The translations under genes were made by a program, and so were the position numbers. A stretch of 6,894 bases of DNA from Candidatus Aenigmatarchaeota archaeon (lineage in GTDB: Archaea > Aenigmatarchaeota > Aenigmatarchaeia > CG10238-14 > SCSR01), in contig JAUWXZ010000031.1 of assembly GCA_030616125.1 (NCBI GenBank), positions 1 through 6,894 on the forward strand, written 5' to 3'. Positions 1 to 6,894 of the stretch are shown here, in pieces (positions within the stretch are counted from its first letter, which is position 1; every line of letters begins with the position of its first letter). Below the pieces are notes generated by a model. It saw only the letters and a program-made list of their open reading frames with translations. It was not told where the DNA came from and made no database searches.

Positions 1-1
1 A

Positions 2-238
2 AAACTTGAAAAACTTGCAGCATCTCTGATAGGAGAAGAATTTTCAGCTCCAAGTTTATGGGAAATTATAAAAAATTTTTTCAGACCAAAAAAATTGGAG
101 AAAACTAAAGAGGTAGCGGATATAGAAAAATTAAAAACTGAATTAAGAGAAGGACTAAAACAAAATTTGGAAGAAGAGCTAAGAGAACTAAGAAAAAAAC
201 TTTCAAAAGCAAAGAATATACCAAGAAAAAAAATTTAA
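2..238 (+). CDS. C-terminal 78 residues of an unrecognised Lys/Glu-rich protein (5' end outside window)
   Basis: An uninterrupted frame enters from the left edge and stops at TAA 236-238; there is no start codon in the window, so this is a 3' fragment. It begins KLEKLAASLIGEEF. A short hydrophobic/aromatic stretch (SLWEIIKNFF) follows, then a strongly charged helix-prone tail containing KLKTELREGL and LEEELRELRKKL. Leucines there recur with roughly heptad-like spacing, so a coiled coil is plausible. The tail ends in a basic run (PRKKI). I recognise no family and assign no function. It is the only + strand gene here and converges on L44e with 28 bases between the two stop codons. A T7 tract 19 bases after its stop is a likely terminator. 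That the frame is coding is supported by its lack of stops in AT-rich DNA, its natural-looking composition and the terminator position. Confidence 0.6.
   Translation, partial: KLEKLAASLIGEEFSAPSLWEIIKNFFRPKKLEKTKEVADIEKLKTELREGLKQNLEEELRELRKKLSKAKNIPRKKI
226..233 (-). terminator. T8 tract ending the L44e transcript
   Basis: Eight A residues on the + strand read as T8 on the minus strand, beginning 34 bases after the L44e stop codon. Archaeal RNA polymerase terminates intrinsically at oligo-T tracts, often without a hairpin. The tract lies inside the last codons of the converging + strand gene, so the two transcripts would overlap at their 3' ends. Confidence 0.45.
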
Positions 239-256
239 TTCCAAAGAGTAGGATAA

Positions 257-263
257 TTTTTTT
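257..263 (+). terminator. T7 tract ending the left-edge + strand gene
   Basis: Seven T residues lie 19 bases after the TAA of the left-edge gene and just before the L44e stop codon (read on the other strand). This is consistent with an archaeal oligo-T terminator. I see no strong hairpin upstream of it. Confidence 0.45.
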
Positions 264-266
264 AAT

Positions 267-551
267 TTAAACTTTCACCAATTCAAACTTTTTAGCTCTC
301 CATCCTTTACCTTTGGTGTGTTTTTTTCCACAGGCCAAGCATTTAAACCTTAAATCTACTTTTTTACTTGATTTTTCTCTGCCTGTTGGTTTCGGCTTGG
401 GAAAACTACCATAGCCTTTGAGTTTTCTTTTCATTAATCTCTGTCCATGAGTCATACTTCCTCTTGGTCTTTTTTTAGCTATTTCTACTTGATGTTCAGT
501 GTGTTTCTTGCAATAGGGGCAAAATATTCTAACTTTTTTTGGGAATTTCAC
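267..551 (-). CDS. rpl44e: Large-subunit ribosomal protein L44e (eL42)
   Basis: This is a small, basic, zinc-binding 50S protein. In known structures it sits near the E site and contacts the CCA end of the exiting tRNA. At 94 residues it has the family length. Two CxxC pairs, C11/C14 (CPYC) and C71/C74 (CLAC), form the expected zinc site. The middle carries the family's glycine/proline-rich loop ([16 protein letters not shown], 45-60) followed by KKVDLRFKC. The start is GTG at 551, which overlaps the GINS stop as GTGA. AAGGTGA ends 4 bases upstream, a good match to the archaeal anti-Shine-Dalgarno, so translation is probably coupled to GINS. In many archaea L44e is followed by S27e; here a converging gene follows instead. 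Confidence 0.95.
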   Translation of the reverse strand: MKFPKKVRIFCPYCKKHTEHQVEIAKKRPRGSMTHGQRLMKRKLKGYGSFPKPKPTGREKSSKKVDLRFKCLACGKKHTKGKGWRAKKFELVKV

Positions 552-1075
552 TTACTCACCTTAAACTTCTCTACAATTTTTCTCTCTAATAAAACTTTAA
601 TATTCTCTTCTGGTAATTTGGCCATATCTCCTTTTTTAAATGGGCCATAGGTTTTTTCATCTGATCCCACAAACTCTGGCGTATCTTCTTTAAAAACGAC
701 CAAAGAAACCAATTCTTCTTTCCGTAAAGCAAATATAGAATTTAATTCAAGTTTTCTTCTTTGTTTTATTAAACTAACCAATTGATCAAAAAATTCTTTT
801 TCTTCTTTGGTTAAATTTTCTGGAGGTATGTTTATTCTTGCGGTTATTATTGCTTGGTTTAAAATCTTCCTTTCTCTTCGATTAAAAACATCCTCTATCA
901 ATCTCTCAATATTTGTTGATTCTAAAGCAACTTTTTTGTCCGATAGTTTTCTCTTTTGGTCTAAATAGGCTTTCACATTCTGATAAAAATTCTCCGGTAA
1001 TTTTGTGAGTTTTGGAACTCTTTGCTCTTCTCTTTGAATTTTTCTTATTAGCTCGAAGGTAATTGTCTCTGACAT
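548..1075 (-). CDS. gins51: Archaeal GINS subunit, Gins51 (Gins15) type
   Basis: GINS is a subunit of the archaeal replicative helicase complex (CMG-like: Cdc45/GAN, MCM, GINS) that stimulates the MCM helicase and links it to primase and polymerase. The 175 residues follow the Gins51/Sld5-Psf1 order. An all-helical A domain spans about 1-115, with [13 protein letters not shown] at 26-38 and the hallmark [13 protein letters not shown] at 64-76. A small beta-rich B domain at the C-terminus (about 122-171) carries PEFVG (133-137), YGPFKKGD (143-150) and LPEEN (154-158). The A-then-B order distinguishes it from Gins23. ATG at 1075 starts 45 bases after the aspartokinase stop, with a TATA-like box upstream. 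The gene overlaps L44e by 4 bases. Position near primase and L44e fits the known archaeal replication/translation gene neighbourhood. Confidence 0.9.
   Translation of the reverse strand: MSETITFELIRKIQREEQRVPKLTKLPENFYQNVKAYLDQKRKLSDKKVALESTNIERLIEDVFNRRERKILNQAIITARINIPPENLTKEEKEFFDQLVSLIKQRRKLELNSIFALRKEELVSLVVFKEDTPEFVGSDEKTYGPFKKGDMAKLPEENIKVLLERKIVEKFKVSK
556..562 (-). promoter_or_regulatory. Shine-Dalgarno sequence for L44e
   Basis: AAGGTGA on the minus strand lies inside the last codons of GINS, 4 bases before the GTG start of L44e. It matches part of the GGAGGTGAT complement of archaeal 16S rRNA. It is the clearest ribosome-binding site in the window and supports both the GTG start and translational coupling. 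Confidence 0.65.
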
Positions 1076-1103
1076 TTTATCACTAAATAATACTTGAATA
1101 GAA

Positions 1104-1111
1104 TTATATAA
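1104..1111 (-). promoter_or_regulatory. TATA box for the GINS-L44e unit
   Basis: TTATATAA is centred about 32 bases before the GINS ATG, in the 45-base gap after the aspartokinase gene. An archaeal TATA box lies about 26-27 bases before the transcription start. That places initiation near 1081 and leaves a leader of only about 6 bases. It implies GINS and L44e have their own promoter. Confidence 0.5.
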
Positions 1112-1120
1112 GTTTAATTT

Positions 1121-2506
1121 TTAAGAAAAAAGTTTCTTACAAAGTGCACTAACGCTTCTTTTCAAAAGTTTTTTATCCACACAGAAAACCATATTCGGAG
1201 ATCTTGCTTCATCACTTAGTGTTCCTGCCACCACGTTAACACCATTCTTAGCTAAAGCACCAGAAACTTCTGCAAGCGTTCCACGTCGACCTTTTATGCC
1301 TTTCCCCACAATGTTTATACCACCTACAGTTTTCCCTTCAATTCTTTCGGGCTTGCGACCATATTTTCGCAAACTCCTCTCTAGAATTTGTTCTACTGGT
1401 TCGCCATTTATCACTCGCTCACTAGGCGAGATTATTACAGAAATTGAAAAAGACGATGAAAAATTGTTAAATATGTCAATTTTATGATTAGACAAAATCC
1501 CTGAGATTTGAGATAAGTAGCCTGTTCCGATTCCTTTTACATCCATAATTTCATCCAGAACTGTCAGCATATAAAAATGACTTGCAGATATAGCTGCCAC
1601 TGGGCGTTTCTTTGTGGTCGATGTTTTATTAGAAATTAAAGTGCCGGGAGCGCCTTCTAAATTCTTAACATGAATTGGAATGTTGTATTTTTTAGCTACC
1701 CTAACTGCGGATGGGTGAACGACTCTAACGCCTCTCCACCCCAATTCAATTGCTTCATCATAGTGCATTGAAGGAATTGTTCCATAATTTCCAAACTCTG
1801 GTTCAACTCGATAAATGCCTGACACTTTTTTTATTATTTCGTATTTCGTTGCACCTGTAGCTGCCGCAACAAGGGCACCAGTGACATCGGTGCTGTTTCT
1901 TCCCATCAACTTATGTCTTCTTGTTTTTGAGCATTTGCCACCATATCCTCCGATGATCGGGATTGTTTTACTTTCAGTATCTAAATGTCTATTTAATTTT
2001 TTTCTAATATTTGTGATACTCTTCTCTTCTTGTGGTACCTTTGAAGGATTCACAACAACCCCGGCTTCGTATCCGTCTAGATATACAGATTCATGTCCCC
2101 TTCTAGTTATAGCAGCCGATAGACAAATCCCAGAAATGTTTTCTCCTATTAATAAAGCCTTGTCTTTTTCTCTTCTATCTATCAACAACTCCTCTAATTT
2201 TCTTGATTCGCCTTCTAATTTCTGGCATAAATCATCATGACCTTCTGACATTTTATGACATTTTTCTCTTAGATTAGCAACATCCCAGTAAACGAATGTA
2301 CTGACCGGACCATGTTTTTCTTCCCACATACCAAGTAACATATCAGTAATGCCTTTGGGAGCAGATACCACACCGATCGGCGTATATCCCCTTTCTTGTT
2401 GATTGAGAACACAATTTGCTGCATCAGAAAATTCTTTAGAATAATTTCTTCCCGGAAAAACCGTCCCACCAAACTTACAAACCAATGGGTTTGTCACTTG
2501 CTTCAT
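1121..2506 (-). CDS. Divergent aspartokinase with two ACT domains
   Basis: By family this is aspartate kinase, which phosphorylates L-aspartate with ATP in the first step towards lysine, threonine and methionine. At 461 residues it has the usual length. The amino-acid-kinase domain (about 5-290) shows KFGGT (11-15), VVSAPKGITDML (46-57), GEN (121-123), GGYGG (186-190), GRNSTD (202-207) and VHPSA (263-267). ACT-like domains follow at about 303-360 and 395-455, the second starting INIVGKGIKGRRGTLAEV; such domains usually give allosteric feedback control. Several signatures are altered: KFGGTS has V at residue 16, GRGGSD reads GRNSTD, and the usual TD-V-x-G-x-Y-xx-DP reads KK-V-S-G-I-Y-RV-EP. 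The substrate is therefore likely but not certain. ATG at 2506 follows a TATA-like element. Hand counts give about 43% GC over four sampled lines against about 31% over two sampled SepRS lines, so transfer is possible. Confidence 0.82.
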   Translation of the reverse strand: MKQVTNPLVCKFGGTVFPGRNYSKEFSDAANCVLNQQERGYTPIGVVSAPKGITDMLLGMWEEKHGPVSTFVYWDVANLREKCHKMSEGHDDLCQKLEGESRKLEELLIDRREKDKALLIGENISGICLSAAITRRGHESVYLDGYEAGVVVNPSKVPQEEKSITNIRKKLNRHLDTESKTIPIIGGYGGKCSKTRRHKLMGRNSTDVTGALVAAATGATKYEIIKKVSGIYRVEPEFGNYGTIPSMHYDEAIELGWRGVRVVHPSAVRVAKKYNIPIHVKNLEGAPGTLISNKTSTTKKRPVAAISASHFYMLTVLDEIMDVKGIGTGYLSQISGILSNHKIDIFNNFSSSFSISVIISPSERVINGEPVEQILERSLRKYGRKPERIEGKTVGGINIVGKGIKGRRGTLAEVSGALAKNGVNVVAGTLSDEARSPNMVFCVDKKLLKRSVSALCKKLFS

Positions 2507-2523
2507 TTATTAGACTTAAATAG

Positions 2524-2536
2524 AAAAATTTAAAAA
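2524..2536 (-). terminator. Possible weak terminator of the primase transcript (two T5 tracts)
   Basis: After the primase stop, the minus strand reads GGGG followed by TTTTTAAATTTTT about 47-59 bases downstream. Two short T tracts could end the primase transcript, but the same bases form the TATA-like element of the next gene. The promoter reading is the stronger one. Confidence 0.25.
2528..2534 (-). promoter_or_regulatory. TATA-like element before aspartokinase
   Basis: TTTAAAT is centred about 25 bases before the ATG at 2506, the spacing expected for a leaderless archaeal transcript. No Shine-Dalgarno sequence lies before the start (the last bases are AAGTCTAATAA). Confidence 0.4.
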
Positions 2537-2582
2537 CCCCACAGCTTAACTTAAACCGGATGTTGAAAGCATTAATAGATAT

Positions 2583-3881
2583 TTAACGTAATTTCTTGGC
2601 TTTTTTTAATTTCTTAAAAGGATAGCTCACAGGATTTTTAATTATTATCTTACCAGTTCCAGCTTTACATATTGAATCTGGATTACAAACCTTAATATCT
2701 TGATAAAAATTAACATTATCGCAATTTGGAGGTAAAAGATTTCTATCTTGTCTGAAATGCCATCTTAATTGAGTACGCAAATAATTTGTTCTCAATGGTG
2801 GATAATTTTTTTCATTCCATTCGTTCAACCTTTTTTCTATTTTCTCTAGATCCCAACCCATGTTCCTCAAAAAATTGACCAAAATAAAAACTGATCTTTT
2901 TCTGCCATCTGCCAAACCATTGAGTATTTGTATCATGCAGGGTGGAAAAAATTGTTCAGGTACAAATCTAGTTTTTACAAACTTTTTTGGCATGCGCAAT
3001 TCTTCTTTTACCTCAGCCTTATACCTTGCAGCCCAGTCCAATGTTTCTATTACCAAAGCCTCAGCGTCGTATAACTTTATTTTTGGGATTAAAAATTTTT
3101 CGTCAATTTTCACTTTTTCTGGTTTTGCATCCTCTTTTTCAAATTTATCAAGATTTTCTGGTTTTATGGGTAAGCTTACTAACAGATTTTCCTCGTGAAG
3201 GCTATAGGGTAAGCGAAACAAATGCCTAGAAGAAAATAAATCCATTGATACAATCTTAAATGGTGCTATACCTTCTTCATTGGTAATTTCTGCCAATGGT
3301 TTACCAATTTTTTGAGATAAATTAATTGGAGTATCTAAGGAAAGGATTTCTTCTTTTAGCTGATCTTTTATATACCATTTGATGTAACCTATTATTTTGT
3401 GGAGTAAATCAGGATACATTGTGTTGGTGGGTTGGAAATTGATTTTTTCTGGCAAGGATTCAAATGGGATACCTATATGAAATCCTTTTCCACCGCTGAA
3501 TTTAACCGAATAATTACTTACCCCATGATCTTTAAGCGCTTCTATTATTTGTTTGGTTGTTATCTTAGCAATCTCAAAATCTTTTACATCAGGGTCAATA
3601 AAAATATCCCACGCTGTTCTCAAATTATCCAGATCCTGTTTGGTCATCCCAACGTCTAGTTTCATTGGTTGACTCCACCTTTCTACACTAGCATGAAAGG
3701 CCACTGTACCTTCTGCCACCGCTTGCAAAATATCAGCAGGATATTGAATTGTGTTTGGGCGCTTTCCAAAATTTAGATCTTTAAAAACAGAAACAACTTC
3801 TCTATTATTTGCTACTTCAACTATTGCCCTTTGTACGGATTCGCGAGAATACCAGTTCCAAACCCGAGTAAAATCAATCAT
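2583..3881 (-). CDS. priS: Single-chain DNA primase: PriS catalytic domain fused to PriL-type Fe-S domain
   Basis: This archaeo-eukaryotic primase makes the primers for DNA replication. The N-terminal part (about 1-300) is PriS-like: the DxD metal pair D96/D98 in FIDPD, SGGKGFH at 129-135 for nucleotide binding, and MDLFSSRHLFRLPYSLH at 213-229, giving the third acidic residue D214 and the conserved H-L-x-R-L-P-x-S-L-H. The C-terminal 120 residues are not PriS. They read as the PriL iron-sulfur domain: FPPC (C315), SVFILVNFLRNMGW (330-343), RWHFRQ, LPPNC (C387), then C399 and C405 in CNPDSIC. These four are the only cysteines in the protein, so the zinc-knuckle cysteines of classical PriS are absent. 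The PriL N-terminal helical domain is also missing. At 432 residues it is roughly 80-100 longer than typical PriS. A T7 tract upstream separates it from SepRS; an inverted repeat lies before its ATG. Confidence 0.92.
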   Translation of the reverse strand: MIDFTRVWNWYSRESVQRAIVEVANNREVVSVFKDLNFGKRPNTIQYPADILQAVAEGTVAFHASVERWSQPMKLDVGMTKQDLDNLRTAWDIFIDPDVKDFEIAKITTKQIIEALKDHGVSNYSVKFSGGKGFHIGIPFESLPEKINFQPTNTMYPDLLHKIIGYIKWYIKDQLKEEILSLDTPINLSQKIGKPLAEITNEEGIAPFKIVSMDLFSSRHLFRLPYSLHEENLLVSLPIKPENLDKFEKEDAKPEKVKIDEKFLIPKIKLYDAEALVIETLDWAARYKAEVKEELRMPKKFVKTRFVPEQFFPPCMIQILNGLADGRKRSVFILVNFLRNMGWDLEKIEKRLNEWNEKNYPPLRTNYLRTQLRWHFRQDRNLLPPNCDNVNFYQDIKVCNPDSICKAGTGKIIIKNPVSYPFKKLKKAKKLR

Positions 3882-3890
3882 TTAAATGCC

Positions 3891-3914
3891 TTGAGAAGTT
3901 TGTTAACTCCTCAA
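3891..3914 (-). repeat. 10-bp inverted repeat just upstream of the primase start
   Basis: The arms are TTGAGAAGTT (3891-3900) and AACTCCTCAA (3905-3914), with a 4-base spacer. On the + strand there is one mismatch; in minus-strand RNA that pair becomes G-U, so all ten positions pair. The repeat ends 9 bases before the primase ATG and lies directly downstream of a TATA-like element. It could be an operator overlapping the transcription start, or a hairpin in a short leader. No Shine-Dalgarno sequence is visible. Confidence 0.5.
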
Positions 3915-3916
3915 AA

Positions 3917-3924
3917 ATTATTTA
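3917..3924 (-). promoter_or_regulatory. TATA-like element before primase
   Basis: TAAATAAT on the minus strand is centred about 39 bases before the primase ATG. A transcription start near 3894 would give a leader of about 13 bases, and the inverted repeat at 3891-3914 would then span the region from the TATA box to the start site. AT-rich composition makes this a moderate call. Confidence 0.35.
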
Positions 3925-3941
3925 GATGAATAAAGTTAAAT

Positions 3942-3948
3942 AAAAAAA
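3942..3948 (-). terminator. T7 tract ending the SepCysS-SepRS transcript
   Basis: The minus strand reads TGA (SepRS stop), one base, then TTTTTTT and further T-rich sequence. An oligo-T tract right at the stop is a typical archaeal intrinsic terminator. It suggests that the primase gene is transcribed separately. Confidence 0.45.
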
Positions 3949-3949
3949 C

Positions 3950-5509
3950 TCAACTTATGATTGTTTTTATCCAGACAAATACAGGACCGCGAATGTCTAT
4001 TTTTTTATTGCTCGATTCTATATAACGCCTAGTAACTTCTTCTATTTGTAGGTTAACATCTGTCAAACTCTTTGCATCTTTTATCTCAATCAAAACTTCC
4101 CCTTTCCCTTCATCGATAGCTTTTTCGATTTCGTAAGCAACCAAATTAGCAATTCCATGTATATAGGTAAAGTCTGTTCGTGTTGGATTTTCAGGTAGCT
4201 GAGAAGGTATTGCTCCAATTATATTTGAATCTTTTACTACAATAGAATTTAAAGCAGCTGGACCAAGTAATTTTTTGTTCGCTTCCTCCTTAAACAATTT
4301 GACCTCTATTTTTTTATTCAAAAATTCTTTTTCGTACACAGTAACTTCTGTAGGTGTAGCATCGTTTGCATGTTCTATTGCCGATTTAATAATCAAACTT
4401 ACCAATGCCTTTCCTTCACCTGTTTCTGGTTCTTTTATCAGTTTAATTGAATTTGCTATCTCAAAATCAGAAAACTCAACTTTTTCGTAAAAATAAGGAT
4501 AAACTAATTTACGAATGTCCTTAGCCCCAGTTTTTATCATTAAAATTCTTTCAAGACCAGCACCAAAATTAAAAACAGAATATGGTATATCATAATTGCT
4601 TAAAGCTATTGGATTGTAAAATCCACCATTTCCAACTTCTATTTCTTCTCCAGTCTTGGAATTTTTGACAAAAACTTCAAAATCAGTTTGAAAAGCATAA
4701 TATTTAGAAGTTGTTTCTTTTATTACAAACTTTATTTCATCAAAACCCAACTTTGAAAAAAAATCTTTAACAATTTGTTTACCATCTTCCAAACTAATCT
4801 CTTCTGTCATTATTACAAAAGAAGCAGTCCAAGATTCGTATAAATGGGTAGGATCTAGTTTTTGCTCTCTTCTAAATTTTTCTCCTATTGAAAATAATTG
4901 AATTGGCAAAGCCCCTCTTTTTTGCATTTCTGCTAGAATCGGGAACCATAGGCTTGTTGTATGTGATCGCAAGGTAAGCTGAGAAGGAATTGGCTTAAGT
5001 TTTTTAAATTCTGGAAAAACTTTTGAAAAAATTTCTGTAGCTTGTTCTTCCCTTATCCCTAATTCTTTAACTAGCGTTTCTATCAAGTCATCTGATTTTA
5101 TTTTACCCTTTTTATATCCTCTAAAAATTTCTTGGAGTTTTTCAACTTGATTAAAATCTGGGATGATTTTTTTTATTTCTTGGATTTTTCTTTTATTAAT
5201 TCCAATATCCGGTCTTTCCAAACCTGCCAAAAAATAAATTCTGTCTAGAATTATTGGTGCTTCTGGACCATACTGCTTCTGGACATCTTGCTTCTGGACA
5301 ATTGAAGGAACGATAACCTCTGTAAATCCCAATTCTAATAAAATTTTTCTGACCTTAACAATTAAATCAAACAAATCATGTTCCTTTCTCTTGTCAAGTA
5401 AGTTAAAAAATTTTCCTTCCTTTTCTATTTGTCTAGATGACTCTAACCATGTCTTTTCATAATCTTCTTTAGCTTGTTCTTTTATTTTTTTTGTATCAAA
5501 CTTTACCAT
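3950..5509 (-). CDS. sepS: O-phosphoserine--tRNA(Cys) ligase (SepRS)
   Basis: This class II synthetase charges tRNA(Cys) with O-phosphoserine, the first step of indirect Cys-tRNA formation. Residues are numbered from a possible GTG at 5518, which adds three residues. YGPEAPIILDR (83-93) and FLAGLERPDIGI (96-107) are family signatures. LTLRSHTTS (181-189) holds the phosphate-contacting threonine; motif 2 is FRREQK (215-220), then WTAS (230-233) where relatives have HSAS; motif 3 is NFGAGLERILMI (317-328). The C-terminal anticodon-binding region ends in KKIDIRGPVFVWI, as in methanogen SepRS. I prefer ATG 5509: it gives MVKFDTKKI, which aligns with the family N-terminus, and GTGA lies 5 bases upstream. 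The length, 519 residues, is close to the methanogen enzyme. SepCysS ends 34 bases upstream with no terminator between, and a T7 tract follows the stop. Confidence 0.96.
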   Translation of the reverse strand: MVKFDTKKIKEQAKEDYEKTWLESSRQIEKEGKFFNLLDKRKEHDLFDLIVKVRKILLELGFTEVIVPSIVQKQDVQKQYGPEAPIILDRIYFLAGLERPDIGINKRKIQEIKKIIPDFNQVEKLQEIFRGYKKGKIKSDDLIETLVKELGIREEQATEIFSKVFPEFKKLKPIPSQLTLRSHTTSLWFPILAEMQKRGALPIQLFSIGEKFRREQKLDPTHLYESWTASFVIMTEEISLEDGKQIVKDFFSKLGFDEIKFVIKETTSKYYAFQTDFEVFVKNSKTGEEIEVGNGGFYNPIALSNYDIPYSVFNFGAGLERILMIKTGAKDIRKLVYPYFYEKVEFSDFEIANSIKLIKEPETGEGKALVSLIIKSAIEHANDATPTEVTVYEKEFLNKKIEVKLFKEEANKKLLGPAALNSIVVKDSNIIGAIPSQLPENPTRTDFTYIHGIANLVAYEIEKAIDEGKGEVLIEIKDAKSLTDVNLQIEEVTRRYIESSNKKIDIRGPVFVWIKTIIS

Positions 5510-5543
5510 GGTTTTCACTTACTGTAACTGTTAAGTTAGTAAT

Positions 5544-6894
<1,351 letters not shown>

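Noticed and set aside
447..650. A + strand frame spanning the GINS/L44e junction
   Set aside because: Antisense to two well-supported genes and the peptide is Phe/Ser-rich without a family match.
1815..2240. Open + strand frame of 141 codons inside the aspartokinase gene
   Set aside because: It is antisense to a clear conserved gene; the peptide has no recognisable motif and looks like reverse-strand coding shadow.
2860..3229. Overlapping + strand frames within the primase gene
   Set aside because: Antisense to the conserved catalytic and Fe-S regions of the primase; composition is low-complexity Phe/Ser/Leu, typical of a shadow.
3942..3949. Frameshift or read-through extending SepRS past its TGA
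   Set aside because: The protein ends at the family-typical C-terminus (IRGPVFVWIKTIIS), and an oligo-T tract follows immediately, so the TGA is the natural stop.
5519..5542. TTACT...AGTAA inverted repeat in the SepCysS-SepRS gap
   Set aside because: Only five bases pair around a 14-base interior with little further pairing; this is expected by chance in AT-rich DNA. It is not a convincing terminator or riboswitch.

Overview
The window is archaeal chromosome from an AT-rich, probably reduced genome. The evidence is ribosomal protein L44e, an archaeal GINS subunit, an archaeo-eukaryotic primase, and the SepRS/SepCysS pair that makes Cys-tRNA(Cys) by the indirect route. Start regions mostly carry an AT-rich TATA-like box about 25-40 bp upstream and no Shine-Dalgarno sequence, which suggests leaderless or very short-leader transcripts. 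The primase is a single chain with a PriS-type catalytic domain followed by a PriL-type iron-sulfur domain. A fused primase is known from Nanoarchaeum equitans, so a DPANN-type archaeon is my best guess. This is inference; Altiarchaeota, Hadesarchaea or other uncultivated lineages with SepRS/SepCysS are not excluded.

Layout: bases 2-238 hold the 3' end of an unrecognised lysine/glutamate-rich gene on the + strand. It meets L44e tail to tail, with T tracts on both strands around the junction. Everything else reads on the minus strand. In transcription order this is: the 3' end of an unknown gene (6894-6725), SepCysS (6692-5544), SepRS (5509 or 5518 to 3950), fused primase (3881-2583), divergent aspartokinase (2506-1121), GINS51-type subunit (1075-548), and L44e (551-267, overlapping GINS by 4 bases).

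SepCysS and SepRS are 34 bases or less apart with no T tract between them and look co-transcribed. SepRS charges tRNA(Cys) with O-phosphoserine and SepCysS converts Sep-tRNA(Cys) to Cys-tRNA(Cys). A T7 tract just after the SepRS stop probably separates this unit from the primase. The primase, GINS and L44e genes recall the archaeal replication/translation neighbourhood described by Berthon, Cortez and Forterre (2008), in which gins15, priS and the L44e-S27e-aIF2alpha-Nop10 genes cluster. Here an aspartokinase gene with higher GC lies between primase and GINS, and S27e does not follow L44e.

No mobile element, CRISPR array or RNA gene was seen. No gene-free stretch exceeds 80 bases. I see no clearly new defence or mobile system. 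The points most worth checking are the fused primase, the SepRS/SepCysS operon in this lineage, the atypical aspartokinase, and an inverted repeat in front of the primase gene.
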